Assembly: GCA_028532985.1 (NCBI GenBank)
Contig: JANCIK010000007.1
Location: 1,736,001 to 1,800,000 of the forward strand
DNA from: Stropharia rugosoannulata
Lineage: Eukaryota; Basidiomycota; Agaricomycetes; Agaricales; Strophariaceae
DNA length: 64,000 bases
Direction: 5' to 3'
Shown: positions 23,997-35,197 of the stretch, one piece after another
Layout of the letters: the number at the start of each line of letters is the position of its first letter
Numbering within the stretch: position 1 is the stretch's first letter
Notes under the pieces: model-generated
Databases searched by the model: none
What the model was told of the DNA's origin: nothing
Seen by the model: only the letters and a program-made list of their open reading frames with translations
Program-made: the position numbers and the translations under genes

Positions 23997-24783
23997 TCTG
24001 AGTTTTTTGTTTTGTTTTTTTGTTTTGGACTTTTCAAATGCTTGTAATACATATTTACAGCCCTGACCAACTCGCACGGTTCCCTTTCTGACTTTGGTGT
24101 AAGAGTTTAAGATTTGAAGCAGGGTTACGAGCACGTACAGCCCACGGTGAGTAAACTGACGACTCCGAGGATCTGCCATGTCAGTCCGGGAGGGAAAAAT
24201 GCTCTTCAGCTCTTTCTACCCTTGAGCGCTTGAGCTCTTTAAATAGCATCCACACTCAAGTTGACCGACGAGTTTGCTCATCCACTCCCCCGAAACCATC
24301 CCTCCAGTATAACGACCAAGCTGTGAGTGTTTAACCAACAGAGCAACTGGCGACTGACCTGGCGTATTGGAGGATGGACAGGTGGCAATGCTCCTGGGGG
24401 GAAGAAAGGAGAAGACCGGTGACGTGCAGGCCAGTGAAGCTAATACTAGGAGTGAGGGTACAAAGGAATTTATACACTTCAGCGATCTCTCACGTCACAT
24501 CGGAGTATACAGACTTTTAGTAAGTACTCAGATGTACGCATTCGCTGAAGAAAATTCGGAATTGATATGTGTAATATATATAAGAATATAAACGTAGACA
24601 ATGAACGTAGACAGTAAGGGAAATGCAGGGGCAAACGATATAACACTGAAATTGCGGTAGTAAACAAGTAATAGTAAATTTGTAGAAATAAAAACATGGC
24701 ATAGAGCGTGAGGCCTGAGGTCCAGGCCACGAGGTCTAGACTAGCTAATTGTGCTGAATGAGTCGGAATGTCAAAGTTAAAGT
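23997..24783. other. Intergenic, no supported gene
   Basis: This holds the 3' flanks of the kinase-like gene and of the SUN gene. Frames at 24367-24591 and 24479-24823 have no motif. A stretch near 24320-24345 slightly resembles a reversed tRNA D-arm but lacks the rest. Confidence 0.4.
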
Positions 24784-26080
24784 TCAAGCCAGGATTCCGT
24801 GGATGCCTATTGCATGCACGCATGTTGTGTTTGCTCCTTGATTGGCCTCAAAGTCCAGGATTATAGTTTGCGTAGATGGCAGCCATTCTGCATTACCGAT
24901 GGTGAACTGTGACCATGAAGCACATACTGGAACCTGATATTCTACATGGGCTACCTGAACAAAATGATCTGAAGTTCTGACGATCGAAGTTCGACTGGTA
25001 CCCGTAGTCATCTTTGAAAAAGACGAGGCTGGGCGTATCTGCATTCCATCTGGGATCTTGATGATTGTGTCATTACGGAAGAGAGCCCATAGAGAGATGA
25101 TACGGGGTGTTTTTGCAGTAGAAAATGGTGACATACGATTCAGTGGAAGATGACCAATGCTTATGTGAGTGAGTTTGATCGCCTGAGACAGATGAATCCC
25201 AACCTGGGCATCCAACGCAGCTGCTTCCCAACATTCTCCATCAATTACTCTGTCGTCCAAGATGGATCCAGGCCGCATAACACTTGGGTAGTCGTAGATA
25301 TATCCTGTCGACTTTAGAAAAAGTCGCCCAAAGAATGTGGACTCTGGCAAGTTATAGGTCGGTGACGTATACGCCGCAGCAATGCGAGCACCATTACTGC
25401 GTGCAGCAAAGTTCGACACAAGATGTCTATTGTCGTTGTAGGTTGTGTGGCTTCGACAACATCTGAAATATTGTAAAGTGTCTGAGATTAGACGGAACAG
25501 CGGATGACTGAAAGGCAATTGCAATAGATTTCCACATTCGGTGGAGATATTGATTCCTATTCCTGACGTATATCTTTGCAAAAAGCATGGGAAGCGCGTA
25601 TATGTTAGACCGAAGCCACTGTGGGGCATAGAAAACTCGAAGGTAAGAAGAATAATCCATAGAAGAATTAGGCAAGTGCCTAACAGGACTCTAAAGGCCT
25701 GAACGTTTGAACTATCATTAGTGTATATTCAAATTTTTGATGGGTAGAAAAGCACAAACACGTCCTCCTGCCTTTGGCAAGGCCCTCTTAGAGTTACCTT
25801 TTCTGCTAGGATATAGAGTGCCACGAACTTCGCCATTCTTCTCTTCAAAGAAAGTATCCCCAACTGGGAACTTGTTGGACAAGAAAGGGTTTTGCATAGT
25901 ACTAGTGGAATAACCGTCAGATGGAGCACTGCAGTTTGAGAGAGGCATTGGAAATCGAAGTGAACGGGTAGAAGGTTGAGGTATATCGGATGTGGACATG
26001 TGACGGGCAAGTGACGGGCTGGTGGTAGCTAGCCAGGGTGGTCCACAGTGGCTCGTACTGCCCTTTAAGCGATGGCGCAT
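24784..26080 (-). CDS. SUN-domain (Sad1/UNC-84) membrane protein
   Basis: An N-terminal exon (26080 to about 25798; an internal ATG at 25999 is also possible) encodes a polar Ser/Pro-rich segment ending in PSRK. One intron of about 100 nt follows; its exact acceptor near 25688-25698 is uncertain. The second exon (to 24784) opens with a hydrophobic segment VLLGTCLILLWIILLTFEF, one membrane span. Then comes a lumenal part with ARSNGARIAAAYTSPTYNLP and the SUN domain: DYPSVMRPGSILDD, GECWEAAALDAQVGIHLSQ, IKLTHISIGHLPL. The GECW and the L.I.L...I.(L/V)T.I.I.H pattern are diagnostic. SUN proteins sit in the nuclear envelope or ER, with the domain in the lumen. The gene starts about 150 bp from, and opposite to, the F-box gene at 26228. 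A further small intron near 25530 cannot be excluded. Confidence 0.75.
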
Positions 26081-26227
26081 TTATGGCCACCAAACATGGG
26101 TCGGCGCCGGCAGGAACACAATTGTAGTTTTTTAAAGGGTCATTTGAAAGCCACTCTCAAGCAGCTTTATTTATATACCATGCATATTCTTTAGGTGAAG
26201 TGGAGCTCCCTCTTCTTGTAAATTATC
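26081..26227. promoter_or_regulatory. Short divergent promoter between SUN and F-box genes
   Basis: Only about 147 bp separate the two start codons. A TTATTTATATA word at about 26168-26178 lies some 50 bp upstream of the plus-strand ATG and could act as a TATA element. A GC-rich GGCGCCGGC palindrome-like word lies near 26104. Shared regulation is an inference. Confidence 0.4.
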
Positions 26228-28056
26228 ATGACCGAAACGACATTGGATGTAGATAAAGCAAACTTTGTAACTGAAGTTCGACTACGCGAAGTATCACTGG
26301 TAAGCAAAGTTTCTGGCTCTCAAGTGGCTCTTTTAATTCATTAGACTAATGATTTCCCAACTAGACTCAAGCTCAGTCCATACTTACTACCTCAGTGTGT
26401 GCTGTCGAAAAGCTGATTGGAACGAATCGGACTCCAAATGAAGAAGAAAGGCGAATGCTATCTCTCAGTCTTCAGGAGGCAGACAAAATGTTAAACAACA
26501 TGGATCACCAAATAGTGCGCGTCACAAGAGTCCTTGCGGATCTAATTGAGCAGAAGGAAGGGCTTTCGAGAGCTATTAGTCCATACAGTATGCTGATTTC
26601 TCCTTTCCGACGTTTACCAAGCGAGATTGTAGGAGCAATATTTCTGCAGTGTCTTCCAAGCTATAAAAATTCCACTTTCGATACTACACAGCCACCCTTG
26701 GTTCTCACTCACATTTCAAGCAAGACGAGGCGAATTGCGCTTACCACTCCAGGCCTCTGGACGTCTCTTCATGTTCCCATCACTGTTCCATCCTTTCATG
26801 TTTGGGATGACGGGAGAAATACATTGCGCCAGTCAGATGCCGAACGCTTGATGATTAAGCGTGCTGGGATCATCAAGGAGTGGCTTGACCGATCCAGATC
26901 TTGCGACGTTTCGGTATCAATTGACGAAAAGGGACTTCACCCTGCAGAAATCTATACGGCAACGGTCTTCCGCGAGATAATTCGCGCATCCCCAAGATGG
27001 AAGGCTGTATCATTATCTTGCTCTGCCTACTCAGCACAAAATTTCTTTGAACTCCTCGGCCATTCCCATTTTTTCCCGACTCGCTTGCGAATACTCAAAT
27101 TAGATATTTTGAGACAACATGATGCGCAAGACGATCCAGTGCAAATTTTCAATGATTTGTCTCCTTTTCCAATCACTAATCTTACTACTTTGGAACTATC
27201 TTTGCCTGCTAATAACTACGATCTTTATCATCTTCAATGGGCGCACATCACACACTTGGTACTGGGAAACGAAACTTCGCCCGCCGCTCAATCAACCATA
27301 AACTCAATTCTATGTCTCTGCTTTCACCTCATTAACTGCAGGCTGTGCATTCAGGTAGATCACACAGATTTCGACTTTCAATTACTGCGGCTGGAAATAT
27401 TATCCATGTCGTTCCACGAAGAGTCGTGGTTTACAAGGTTCTCACCAACAGAGCACAATACCTCCGATCTATTCACAAATATCTCAGTGCCTGCTCTTCG
27501 GCACATCGAATATAATGCATCAGTTGATTTCTTACCTTTGGTTGGCCTTCTCCACAAAGTGGGCCCCTCAATTGAACATCTTTGCATACGAAACTTCGAT
27601 GCTCCCAAGGAGTTAATTCTATGCCTCAAACTTTGTCCCAATCTAACGAACCTTTCCGTAATACGATGTGCTGGTATCCCATCTTCTAGGTCAAGGAATG
27701 GCGTGTGGAATTGGACATCTGGATGGTCTAACTTTCTGAGGCTCTGGAAGACGGCAGGAGACCAAATTCTTTGCTACCTCATGACACCGGGTGCAAGAGA
27801 TGAGATGGTTCCCGACCAGCTAACACCCAAACTAACACACTTTTTGTATCACGTGGCGGATGGCGCAGTATCATGCGACGCTGTGAGGAAATTCATACTG
27901 AACAAAGGCTTGCCCACTGACAAGGGGGAATGTGGCCAGTATTCTATGAAGCATATCAGCATTATTTTCGATGGGAATGAAGGAGACATAGCACAAATTC
28001 AGCAACTCGTGGATCAGGATTCTGGGTTTGAGATTGAACTGTTAAAAATAACATAA
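26228..28056 (+). CDS. F-box protein with leucine-rich C-terminal region, 587 aa
   Basis: Exon 1 is 26228-26299 and exon 2 is 26365-28056. The 65-nt intron starts GTAAGC, and the phase is correct. Residues of about 50-95 form a coiled coil (LQEADKMLNNMDHQIVRVTR). The F-box follows at about residue 104 (SPFRRLPSEIVGAIFLQCLP). Then comes the usual Agaricomycete continuation, PPLVLTHISSKTRRIALTTP and LWTSLHV, and irregular leucine-rich repeats to the end (LTNLTTLELS, LPLVGLLHKVGPSIEHLC). F-box proteins recruit substrates to SCF ubiquitin ligases through Skp1. Intact, with no stops or frameshifts seen. It is head-to-head with the SUN gene and tail-to-tail with a second, unlike F-box gene. Confidence 0.85.
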
Positions 28057-28360
28057 AGTCTACTTTAGCTGGGAACATTGAAAACCCTATTAGGATAGGA
28101 ACATGTAGGTATCTCTGTTTGAACTCTGTCGTGGGGTGGTAGAAATGTATTACAATCCAGGGAACACCGATGGAGCAGGAACAGTCCGTTTTATCGCTTG
28201 ACAGTGTTGATATACCCTTTGCAGCTCAGCCTGTGCGGTAGCAGATGAGATGAGATAGTCATAAGGCCGAGACTTAGAGAAAAGAATGACGTTCACCAAT
28301 GAAGTCAGACTAAGTAATATATATAGAGTTCCCAAGTTGACTTTTGAATCTTTGCCACAA

Positions 28361-30096
28361 TCAAAATATTGGAGAAGAGTCCAGGCCATCTTCGCCGTGA
28401 AAACATTCATGACTGCTTTGTAAGGAATGTCGAAGTTTTCTCTTCTCTTCTATGTCCTCCTGGTCTGGGATATTTAGGTATCCTCTGCCCGAAAAGCAGT
28501 CTATTGTAGGTATGACCAGCGCTAACAACCGCATGAGGTTCCATAAAGTCAAATCTGCACAGCAAGATCGACAGCTGATGGTTATTTCCCGCAGGCGCCA
28601 GCTCTGGATTTCCTGATAGGCCATTAAATCCCGCACAAATTCGTGAGTATCTCTGTGCAGTGCCTAAAAATTACAATACTTGTTAGCACTCAAGATTAAA
28701 ATAAGTTTGATGTCTCAAAGTTCATCTGACGTACCAGTAACAAGGGAAAATGCTGTCCTGGTACAAATGATGTCGCATTCTGACTCGCTACTCTTGATAT
28801 GCTTAGTTTGAGTATCTTCAAGCCCGGTAGTAGCTCAATCAGCTTGTGAAGTAGATTCAAGTCCAATTTATAGACCGAGATTGATAATGCTGTAACGAGC
28901 TTGAAACGGTGTCGTACATCGGATAGGAGATTAAGCACCTCATCGAGTTCAGAGGGCGACATGTCCCCCAGGACTTCAAAAGAATACAGTGTATGCCTAT
29001 GTATCTTCAGAAATTCGGTAACATGCTCACGGCGAGCCACAAGAATATTAGTGTTGATACAAAGAGATTGCAAGTGAGGAAAAATCAGGTCTGACTCCAC
29101 TTTCTGGTCAGCGTTCACATGGGCAAATCGCAGAGCCCTACAGGAAATATGTTCAAGATGCTCCTTATGGCGTATTAAAAAAGCATAACATGGAAATGCA
29201 AGTAGCTGGTCGGAATTTAAGGACAAGCCAGGCGGCATAGTTATATCCATGATGACAGTTTTAAGGGAGGGGAAGTATCCAAGGCTAACCCAAAAAAGTT
29301 CTAGATCATGAAATGGCGCAGGTCTAACTTGAAGAGATTGTAGAGAGCTTTGCGCAGAGTTCAAGAAAGATGCAAGAGAAAGCTGCCTGGCCCGTAATTC
29401 TACCTCTTCCTTTTCTGCGTTACTCTTGTGTTGTATGATCAATATGACGGATGTAAGGCGGTTTATCGCAACCATAGGCGGTGGGATGAGGGTAATTAGC
29501 CCCATTGTTGTAGAATCGAGAGTGATGTTCTTGATAGGATGGGAGGCAATAGCTGGCCATAGAATATCTGCATATGCGGAAGGAAATGCTTCGAGAAAAC
29601 TCCATTTGACATGTATGTTTTCAAGGCGGTGAAGACACAGAATGGCCTCCAACAAATGCGCAGCAATTTGTGCCTGTGAGAGGTGAGAGCTAAGGCGGCA
29701 ATGATATTATTTGTTGAAACTCTGGCTCAATATTGAAAGTACAGCGCGAGGCCCACCTCTTTATGCCTTGATTGTCATTGAGATACGGGATATGGTCCGG
29801 TATGTATGGCGAGACTGGCATTAGATGAACTGACTTCACGCGGAAGGAAACTACAGGACTTCTGCACGTATATTGTCAGACAAGTTCATTCTGGGCGCCT
29901 GCAGGGGATCTTACCGAATGGATTGAAGCACCTGAACCAAGGTGTAGTCATTACTCAAGTCAATAACAGCATTCCTGTATTTCTCATTCATAGCTTCGTT
30001 GAAGAAGATGCGGTTGAGCGCATAAAAACGTCGGAGAACTTTCTGGGGAAGGAGGGAAATGACATAGTACCATACCTCCGCGGGTAGGTCAACCAT
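28361..30096 (-). CDS. F-box protein, 514 aa, four exons
   Basis: Exons from the start: 30096-29915, 29861-29757, 29689-28735 and 28663-28361. The introns are 53, 67 and 71 nt (donors GTAAGA, GTGGGC, GTACGT) and all phases agree. The F-box is at the N-terminus (MVDLPAEVWYYVISLLPQK). Exon 2 gives VSFRVKSVHLMP, the short linker typical of this family. Exon 3 encodes leucine-rich strands (CLHRLENIHVKW, FPSLKTVIMDI, LLPGLKILKLSI). Exon 4 ends with EIQSWRLREITI, TLWNLMRLLALVIPTIDCF, also typical of the family. The protein probably acts as a substrate receptor in an SCF ubiquitin ligase. It is unlike the neighbouring F-box gene at 26228 apart from the domain itself. Its 3' end lies 304 bp from that gene's. 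Confidence 0.8.
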
Positions 30097-31133
30097 CGAA
30101 AACACAAGTCCGGTGCAGTCTAACAAAGAAAAGTCGCAGAACGAAAGCTACTTGGCGCCAATTTTCGAACTACTAGCAATTCGTTTTAATTAAATTAGGA
30201 ATAATCAGGAACGGAAAGGCGCGAAAATGAACAAAGTTCTGTCAAGGAGCCCTTACGTATACGTATCCATATCCACAGCGCCAAATTGCATATTATTGGT
30301 GGTTCCCGGTGCCGAGAGCTATTCAATCATGATTAGATGGTCAAATTTTATCAACGGATGATGTGAAAATAGTTAAGTAGTTTTCTTTGGGACAGTGCCA
30401 GTGGTAACGAGTTAAGGACACTGATCACTGATATGAGGTTGATTACTATGCAATAACAGGTCAGGCGCATGTAAAACGGGTTAGAACAGGATAGAACCAC
30501 TTCAAAGTCAACTTAATGGAAACGGCCGCAAAATGCGGATCAAGTAGCCAGAAAGAGCGGGCGAGGTACCTTAAAACTGCGCGCCAAAGGCCGGGAATTC
30601 CATATCTGAGATGGAACAGAATGGAACCAAACTGGCTCTCCACAATATTCCGAAAAGGAGCGATTAGTTTCAATCTTACAAGTTCCGTCTCGCTACGCTG
30701 CGGCTTAGGGCGTACACAGTAAACAAAGTAGTAAGTGATGTTGTGAAGCATTTGTAAATAGTATAACATTAAGGTGACATCACAGCGCTGTTAACGCGCC
30801 GCGCAAGCAGCGCGCAGGCGCCCGCGGTGCTTATAGACTCCTACTGTGCCAGCCGCTGATGCAAAAGTACGGTATTCCTACACCCAGATACACACATAGT
30901 ATATATGTGATTGGGTTGGTTTGCGGTATCAGTCTCCATTTCACTTCCATGTTACATACCTCCATGCCCTTCCATACCCAGCTCTACATGCCGCGACTCC
31001 GTCAGCCAAACACCTACATACAAGAGCATGTCATAATGATAAAGGTATGGGGTATATAGATCTACTCTCAGTATACAATTGACATCAATCTATATCTATA
31101 TACTTAAAAGGCTGTCCACCTTTGGTTCCTAAA
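30097..31133. other. Intergenic, no supported gene
   Basis: Frames at 30461-30769 (minus) and 30859-31059 (plus) have no motif. A GC-rich stretch near 30785-30830 (GCGCCGCGCAAGCAGCGCGC) is partly self-complementary. The 5' flank of the F-box gene lies at the left. Confidence 0.4.
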
Positions 31134-32220
31134 TTACCAGTCCAGAACTGGTGGGAAGAACTTTTCAATGAGGTGTAGAGGTGGTCGATGAGCTTCAGCG
31201 TCGATGGGGCTCTCTGATTTGCTGTATAGGTCGTAGGGATTAAACGCTTGGACCTCCCTGTGCCAGAGGTAGAAGCTACGGTAGCGAATTATGGCGAGGG
31301 CCTCTTTTGGAAGAGAAGATTGGCCCTTGACGACACGGTACAGACACTACAAGTGCATTGAAACTTATCAGATATCAGAAGCGATAGAAGAAGAGTCCAA
31401 GCGCACCTCGTCATGCCTCATGAGAGCATAATATTGTCGAGACTGCAGTTGGGCTCATAAATTCCATACTCTGTGAAATAAATGGCGTCTTTAAAGTCGG
31501 GATTGTCCTTGAACTTATCGAAGGATATGTTTTTATCGGAGTACCTGCATCCAACAACTAAGAGCAAACATTGGTCAGGTTTATCAATAATGAACGGTTA
31601 CATGAAGCTCACCGAAAGTGTCCTATTAAGCAGAACGATCAGCCTACGTCAAAGGATAATGTTGAAATGCTGCGATCAATTCTCTTACACTCACAACGCC
31701 CCATTGTTCCTGTGAGTCTAAAGGCAACAGGAACTCCCGAGATCATGAATGAGATCGGTGACCTGCATCCAATCTGGCTTTCCGTCCTTGCGGAAAGCTC
31801 AGTGGTCTGTAGTATGTGGTCAACCTGGATTGAGTGCGCCTACCATCTTGGCGTCAAGAACAGAGCTTTTAAAATACAGACCTACTTCCATCAGGGTCCG
31901 AGTCATCCTATTATTAAAATCCGTGTGGACCTGGATGCTGAACGCTACGGTTTGATATTCTAAAGCATATTTCAGTAACGGTTTTGTTGGACGCCACCGG
32001 TGCACGCACCATGCTTTTCCTTGTAAAGCTTTTAACACGGTTACAGGCAGAGCCGTAGTCGTGGAATTGGGGCTTGACAACCTTTTCGTCAAACTGGAAC
32101 TTGTGCTTTCGAAGCTTCCCCTTTAAAGACGGATAAAGTGGAGATACCAACGGCGAAGAAGACCATATGCATATCTTCGTCAATTGCGTCTGAGGCTACC
32201 TTGATGAGCCCACTGCGATA
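31134..32220 (-). pseudogene. Myo-inositol oxygenase relic
   Basis: Minus-strand pieces occur in the right order. VASDAIDED and FHDYGSACNRVKSF are near 32030-32210, KDGKPDWMQVTDLIHDLG near 31760-31800, and RYSDKNI..DKFKDNPDFKD and EYGIYEPNCSLDNIMLS near 31435-31540. After an intron come MRHDE|CLYRVVKG, SLPKEALAIIRYRSFYLWHRE and AFNPYDLYSKS, ending FPPVLDW at 31134. These are signature stretches of MIOX (EC 1.13.99.1), a cytosolic non-haem di-iron enzyme that cleaves myo-inositol to glucuronate. Several metal-ligand contexts (HDLG, GHDE, YHSFYPWH) are altered. Frameshifts separate the pieces, a stop replaces the Trp before GHDE, and about 15-20 residues are missing between WHRE and AFNPY. Clearly non-functional. 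Confidence 0.8.
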
Positions 32221-32897
32221 TGGACTCAGAAGAAAATACAGCACATCCACCCATTCGGAGGTCCGGGGATGTTGATAGTTATAGTCCCGCTAAAATACAT
32301 GATGAAACGGGATCTTGCTGTTAGCGTACTTTGAAGGGCCGCTTACAACTAGTATATACACCCGCTCCAGGTATGTAATTTTGCAGTGAACATCTGCTAG
32401 AATATATGGAAGCGCACTAGCTAGCCAGGCCAAAGGTCGTCCCCAGAAGATTCAAAAAGAAAAAAATGTTGCATCTAAGTACGTGAATATAGGTCACCGT
32501 TAGGTAGACCGGGCACTCGTGAGGCGGGCAAATCGAATTATAAAACAGAGTTAGAATTGACTTGGATATCGGCCCACATCCCTGCAAATTCGATGGTCAT
32601 GTATAGACAGAGGCTACCATGCCTATTGAAGAGGATGGTGTTAACGCAGCGCTGCTCCAGTCGATCGATATTCAGGTATCAGTTCTGGGACAACTATCAA
32701 CCACTCATGCAGTACGGACTGTTCATATCCCTTTCCCAAGCAAATTTTGTAAGCAAGCTCACGCGGTGCATTACATCACTTAAGGGTTCACGATGTGACG
32801 CCGGGTCATTGGACTGGACCTCAACAAAACTAAAATAGTTGACCAGTCGAAAATGCGACGAGAAAGCCATCGCCATTTGTAATTCATGCGCAATCTA
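32221..32897. other. No supported gene
   Basis: This is the upstream flank of the oxygenase relic. A frame at 32557-32838 has no motif. It may contain the decayed promoter of the relic. Confidence 0.35.
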
Positions 32898-33548
32898 GAC
32901 TGGAAAGCGAGGGTAGAATGAAGTAACCCTCAGCAACCAGTCGAGGGTTACGGGGTCGAGAAGGTCCCCCCCTCACTCCAAACTGGGCAGAATTACGGGG
33001 GAATAAGAACAGGTCATGAGGTTGGCAAGATCGCTGTCCGCATACAATCCAGACTGGGTAAGCAAGGCCAAGCCTTGGCCAGTCGAGGTTGCAATGTCGA
33101 GCACAAGCAGGCCATCCCTACATAATCCAAATCCAGACTGGTCAGAATCACGGGAACGCAAAGAACCCCCTCAGCCAGTCTAGGTAAGGAGTTGGCATGG
33201 TTGTCATCCGTTAATTGAGCGTAATCCAGACTGGACAATCAAGGGTAAAATGGAATAACCCTCAGCAGCCAGTCGAGATTGCGGGCTCAAGCAGGTCGCC
33301 CCTCACTCCAAACTAGGCAGAATTACAGGGAATAAGAACAAGTCATGATGTTGGCAAGGTGGTCGTTCGCAGGCAATCCAGACTGGGCAAGCAAGGCTAT
33401 ATCATATAGCCTTGGCCAATCGAGGTTGCAATGTCGAGCACGAGCACTTCTCAACTAGGGTCAGCTCAGGAGGTCGAGAACGTCGCTATCTACACCGAAT
33501 CCGAACTGGGCAAAGTAGGGGGCTGGTCAATGCCCCTCCTCAGCCAGT
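32898..33548 (+). repeat. Tandem array of hairpin-forming units
   Basis: Units bounded by GACTGG on the left and CCAGTC on the right lie at 32898-32942, 33052-33084, 33136-33180, 33229-33274, 33381-33421 (right end CCAATC) and 33503-33548 (GAACTGG/CCAGTGC). Degraded units start at about 32981 and 33310. Inside several units a second inverted pair extends the stem: GAGGGT/ACCCTC in the first, AAGGC/GCCTT in the second, AGGGT/ACCCT in the fourth. The fifth has ten-base arms AAGGCTATAT and ATATAGCCTT. The inner arms differ between units but still pair. The array also has a higher-order repeat of about 330 bp. No open frame explains it. Confidence 0.7.
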
Positions 33549-34860
33549 GCAGGTTCGGAGGCTGAGCAGATAATAGGTGTGGAAGAAGATAGGGGGAGAC
33601 ATAGCCTTTGTTTTCAAATTGTCCGGGTCAGGAGGTCGAGGTGATTGATGCGCGCAACGCATCCAAACCCAGTCGAGGCCGTCATGTCAAGCGAGCTTTT
33701 GTTGTATGTATCTGCTATGGCGAATTCAGTCTGGGTACAGTGGTATAGGAAAACAGAGTCGTGCCTTACCCAAACCATTGGACTACAAATTTATGGTGTT
33801 CAAGTAATTCCAGTCGTTAGCAAGGAGTATAGCAGACTGCACCCAAAAAACTGCGTCAAAAAGGGCCAACGGAGGATAAAAGGTAGCAAAAACTCACTAA
33901 AAATTTCAGGAGCCATTAGACCAGACATGGATATTACGCGGGACGCCGAGAACGAGAGGTAGAAGCTCAAGGAGTAGCCGTTCGACTTGAATCCTGAATC
34001 CTGATACGTGGTACTACACGTGATGTAGTTCAAAATGTATGATTGACATGTGACACCTTAGGCCCTTAAGCTTAAGGCCTTAGCGCTTAGCGCTTTAGGC
34101 CCTAAGGCCGTGGCCGATGAGGTCTGTGTGTACGTCCCTGAAGTGGATCTCGAGCAGGGTTGGGCGGGAGAAGTTGATTGAGGGACATTCTGTCGCGATC
34201 GGTTAAGCAACAGCCTCTGAGGTTTTGAGTAGCTTAAGGCCAAAGGGCCTTAATTAGTACCGTGCTGGTGCGGCAGCCGGCTGCACAAGGTTACATAGTA
34301 GGTTGAGTATACAAAATGGTACATGCTGGTACATGTAACTCGATCGATCGAGATCCCAAGACTGATTCATTCAAGTTTCATTAATTCAATAATTGCTGTT
34401 TCACCGCTGTTAGCGTATTTGCACAGGTTGTCAGGTTTGCACCCAGCAACCTGTCAAGCATGTCAAGCTTCAAGTTTCAAGTTCACCAGTTTTAATTCGC
34501 ACTGATCAAGCACTAAGTATAATCGCCGACATAACACATAACTCCATGGAACCCATTAAAAAATCACCGTTTCCGCCTGCTAATGAGTCTGTTTGCAGCA
34601 CAAAATCGACAACTTCCCGGATGTACAAAAAGGGTGTCGACATCCGGTTTGAGTACTTCAGCCCGGAGTGGGAGAGTGTTAGTAAGAGTATGCACAGACA
34701 CGTTGCAGACAAAGCCGAAGTAAATTTAAAGTACATAGTCGGTCCCCTTTTCCGAATTTTACGGACAAAACATATGATGATTTTTCCTTCCACTTCATTG
34801 CATTTATTCTTGATTTATCTATACCTTGTCAAATGCTACTTTATACCATACCTAGGCCTA
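33549..34860. other. No supported gene; palindrome-rich spot at 34,050-34,110
   Basis: Hairpin-array-like words (CCCAGTCGAGG, GTCTGGGTA) persist to about 33740. At 34056-34105 runs such as GGCCCTTAAGCTTAAGGCC and CTTAGCGCTTAGCGCTTTAG form overlapping palindromes, with a related AAGGCCAAAGGGCCTTAA at 34236. The frame at 34546-35055 overlaps a MITE and is not a convincing gene. Confidence 0.4.
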
Positions 34861-35084
34861 CACTGCGGGCGCCCACCTGTATATCACGACCGAATATGTG
34901 TCTTTAAATACGTCTTGTATCTGTTTCGAGATTTATGGCCTGCAAATAGGTCAGAAATGGCCTCGGGCTTACCACTTATGGTAAACCCGAAGCCTTCATC
35001 TTGTGGCCAAATGTATGTCTGGAAATATATGACATATTTTGGAACACATATTTGATCGCCATATACAGATGGGTGCCACCAGTG
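34861..35084. mobile_element. MITE with CACTG ends, 224 bp, 3-bp target duplication
   Basis: The ends CACTGCGGGCGCCCACCTG and the inverted CACTGGTGGCACCCATCTG flank a palindromic body of 224 bp. The flanking trinucleotide is CTA on both sides (34858-34860 and 35085-35087). Long imperfect inverted repeats include CTGTATAT, ATATGTGT and ATACGTC. A second complete copy is at 57011, a partial one at 51066. CACTG ends with a 3-bp duplication suggest a CACTA (CMC) superfamily MITE; this assignment is inferred. Confidence 0.7.
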
Positions 35085-35161
35085 CTAGTACTGCTTTGAT
35101 CCCCAGTTTATTATATCCGATGATAAGAGCAAGTGGTCACAATAATATTTTATAGCGCACT

Positions 35162-35193
35162 TACAAATCTGTAAACGTGTTTACAGATTTGTA
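35162..35193. repeat. Perfect 15-bp inverted repeat just past the WD40 stop codon
   Basis: The arms TACAAATCTGTAAAC and GTTTACAGATTTGTA pair perfectly around a GT spacer. It starts four bases beyond the stop codon of the minus-strand WD40 gene, so it would sit in the 3' UTR as a stable hairpin. It may act in RNA processing or stability, or be a transposon footprint. Confidence 0.6.
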
Positions 35194-35197
35194 GGTT

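Noticed and set aside
24310..24375. Possible reversed tRNA D-arm (AACCAACAGAGCAAC)
   Set aside because: No matching T-arm B box or acceptor stem could be found at the right distance.
32898..33548. CRISPR-like array
   Set aside because: Unit lengths and spacers are irregular, the repeats are palindromic stems with varying arms, and the genome is eukaryotic.
34546..35055. 169-codon plus-strand open frame
   Set aside because: Its second half is MITE sequence and its first half has no motif; it is not supported as a gene.
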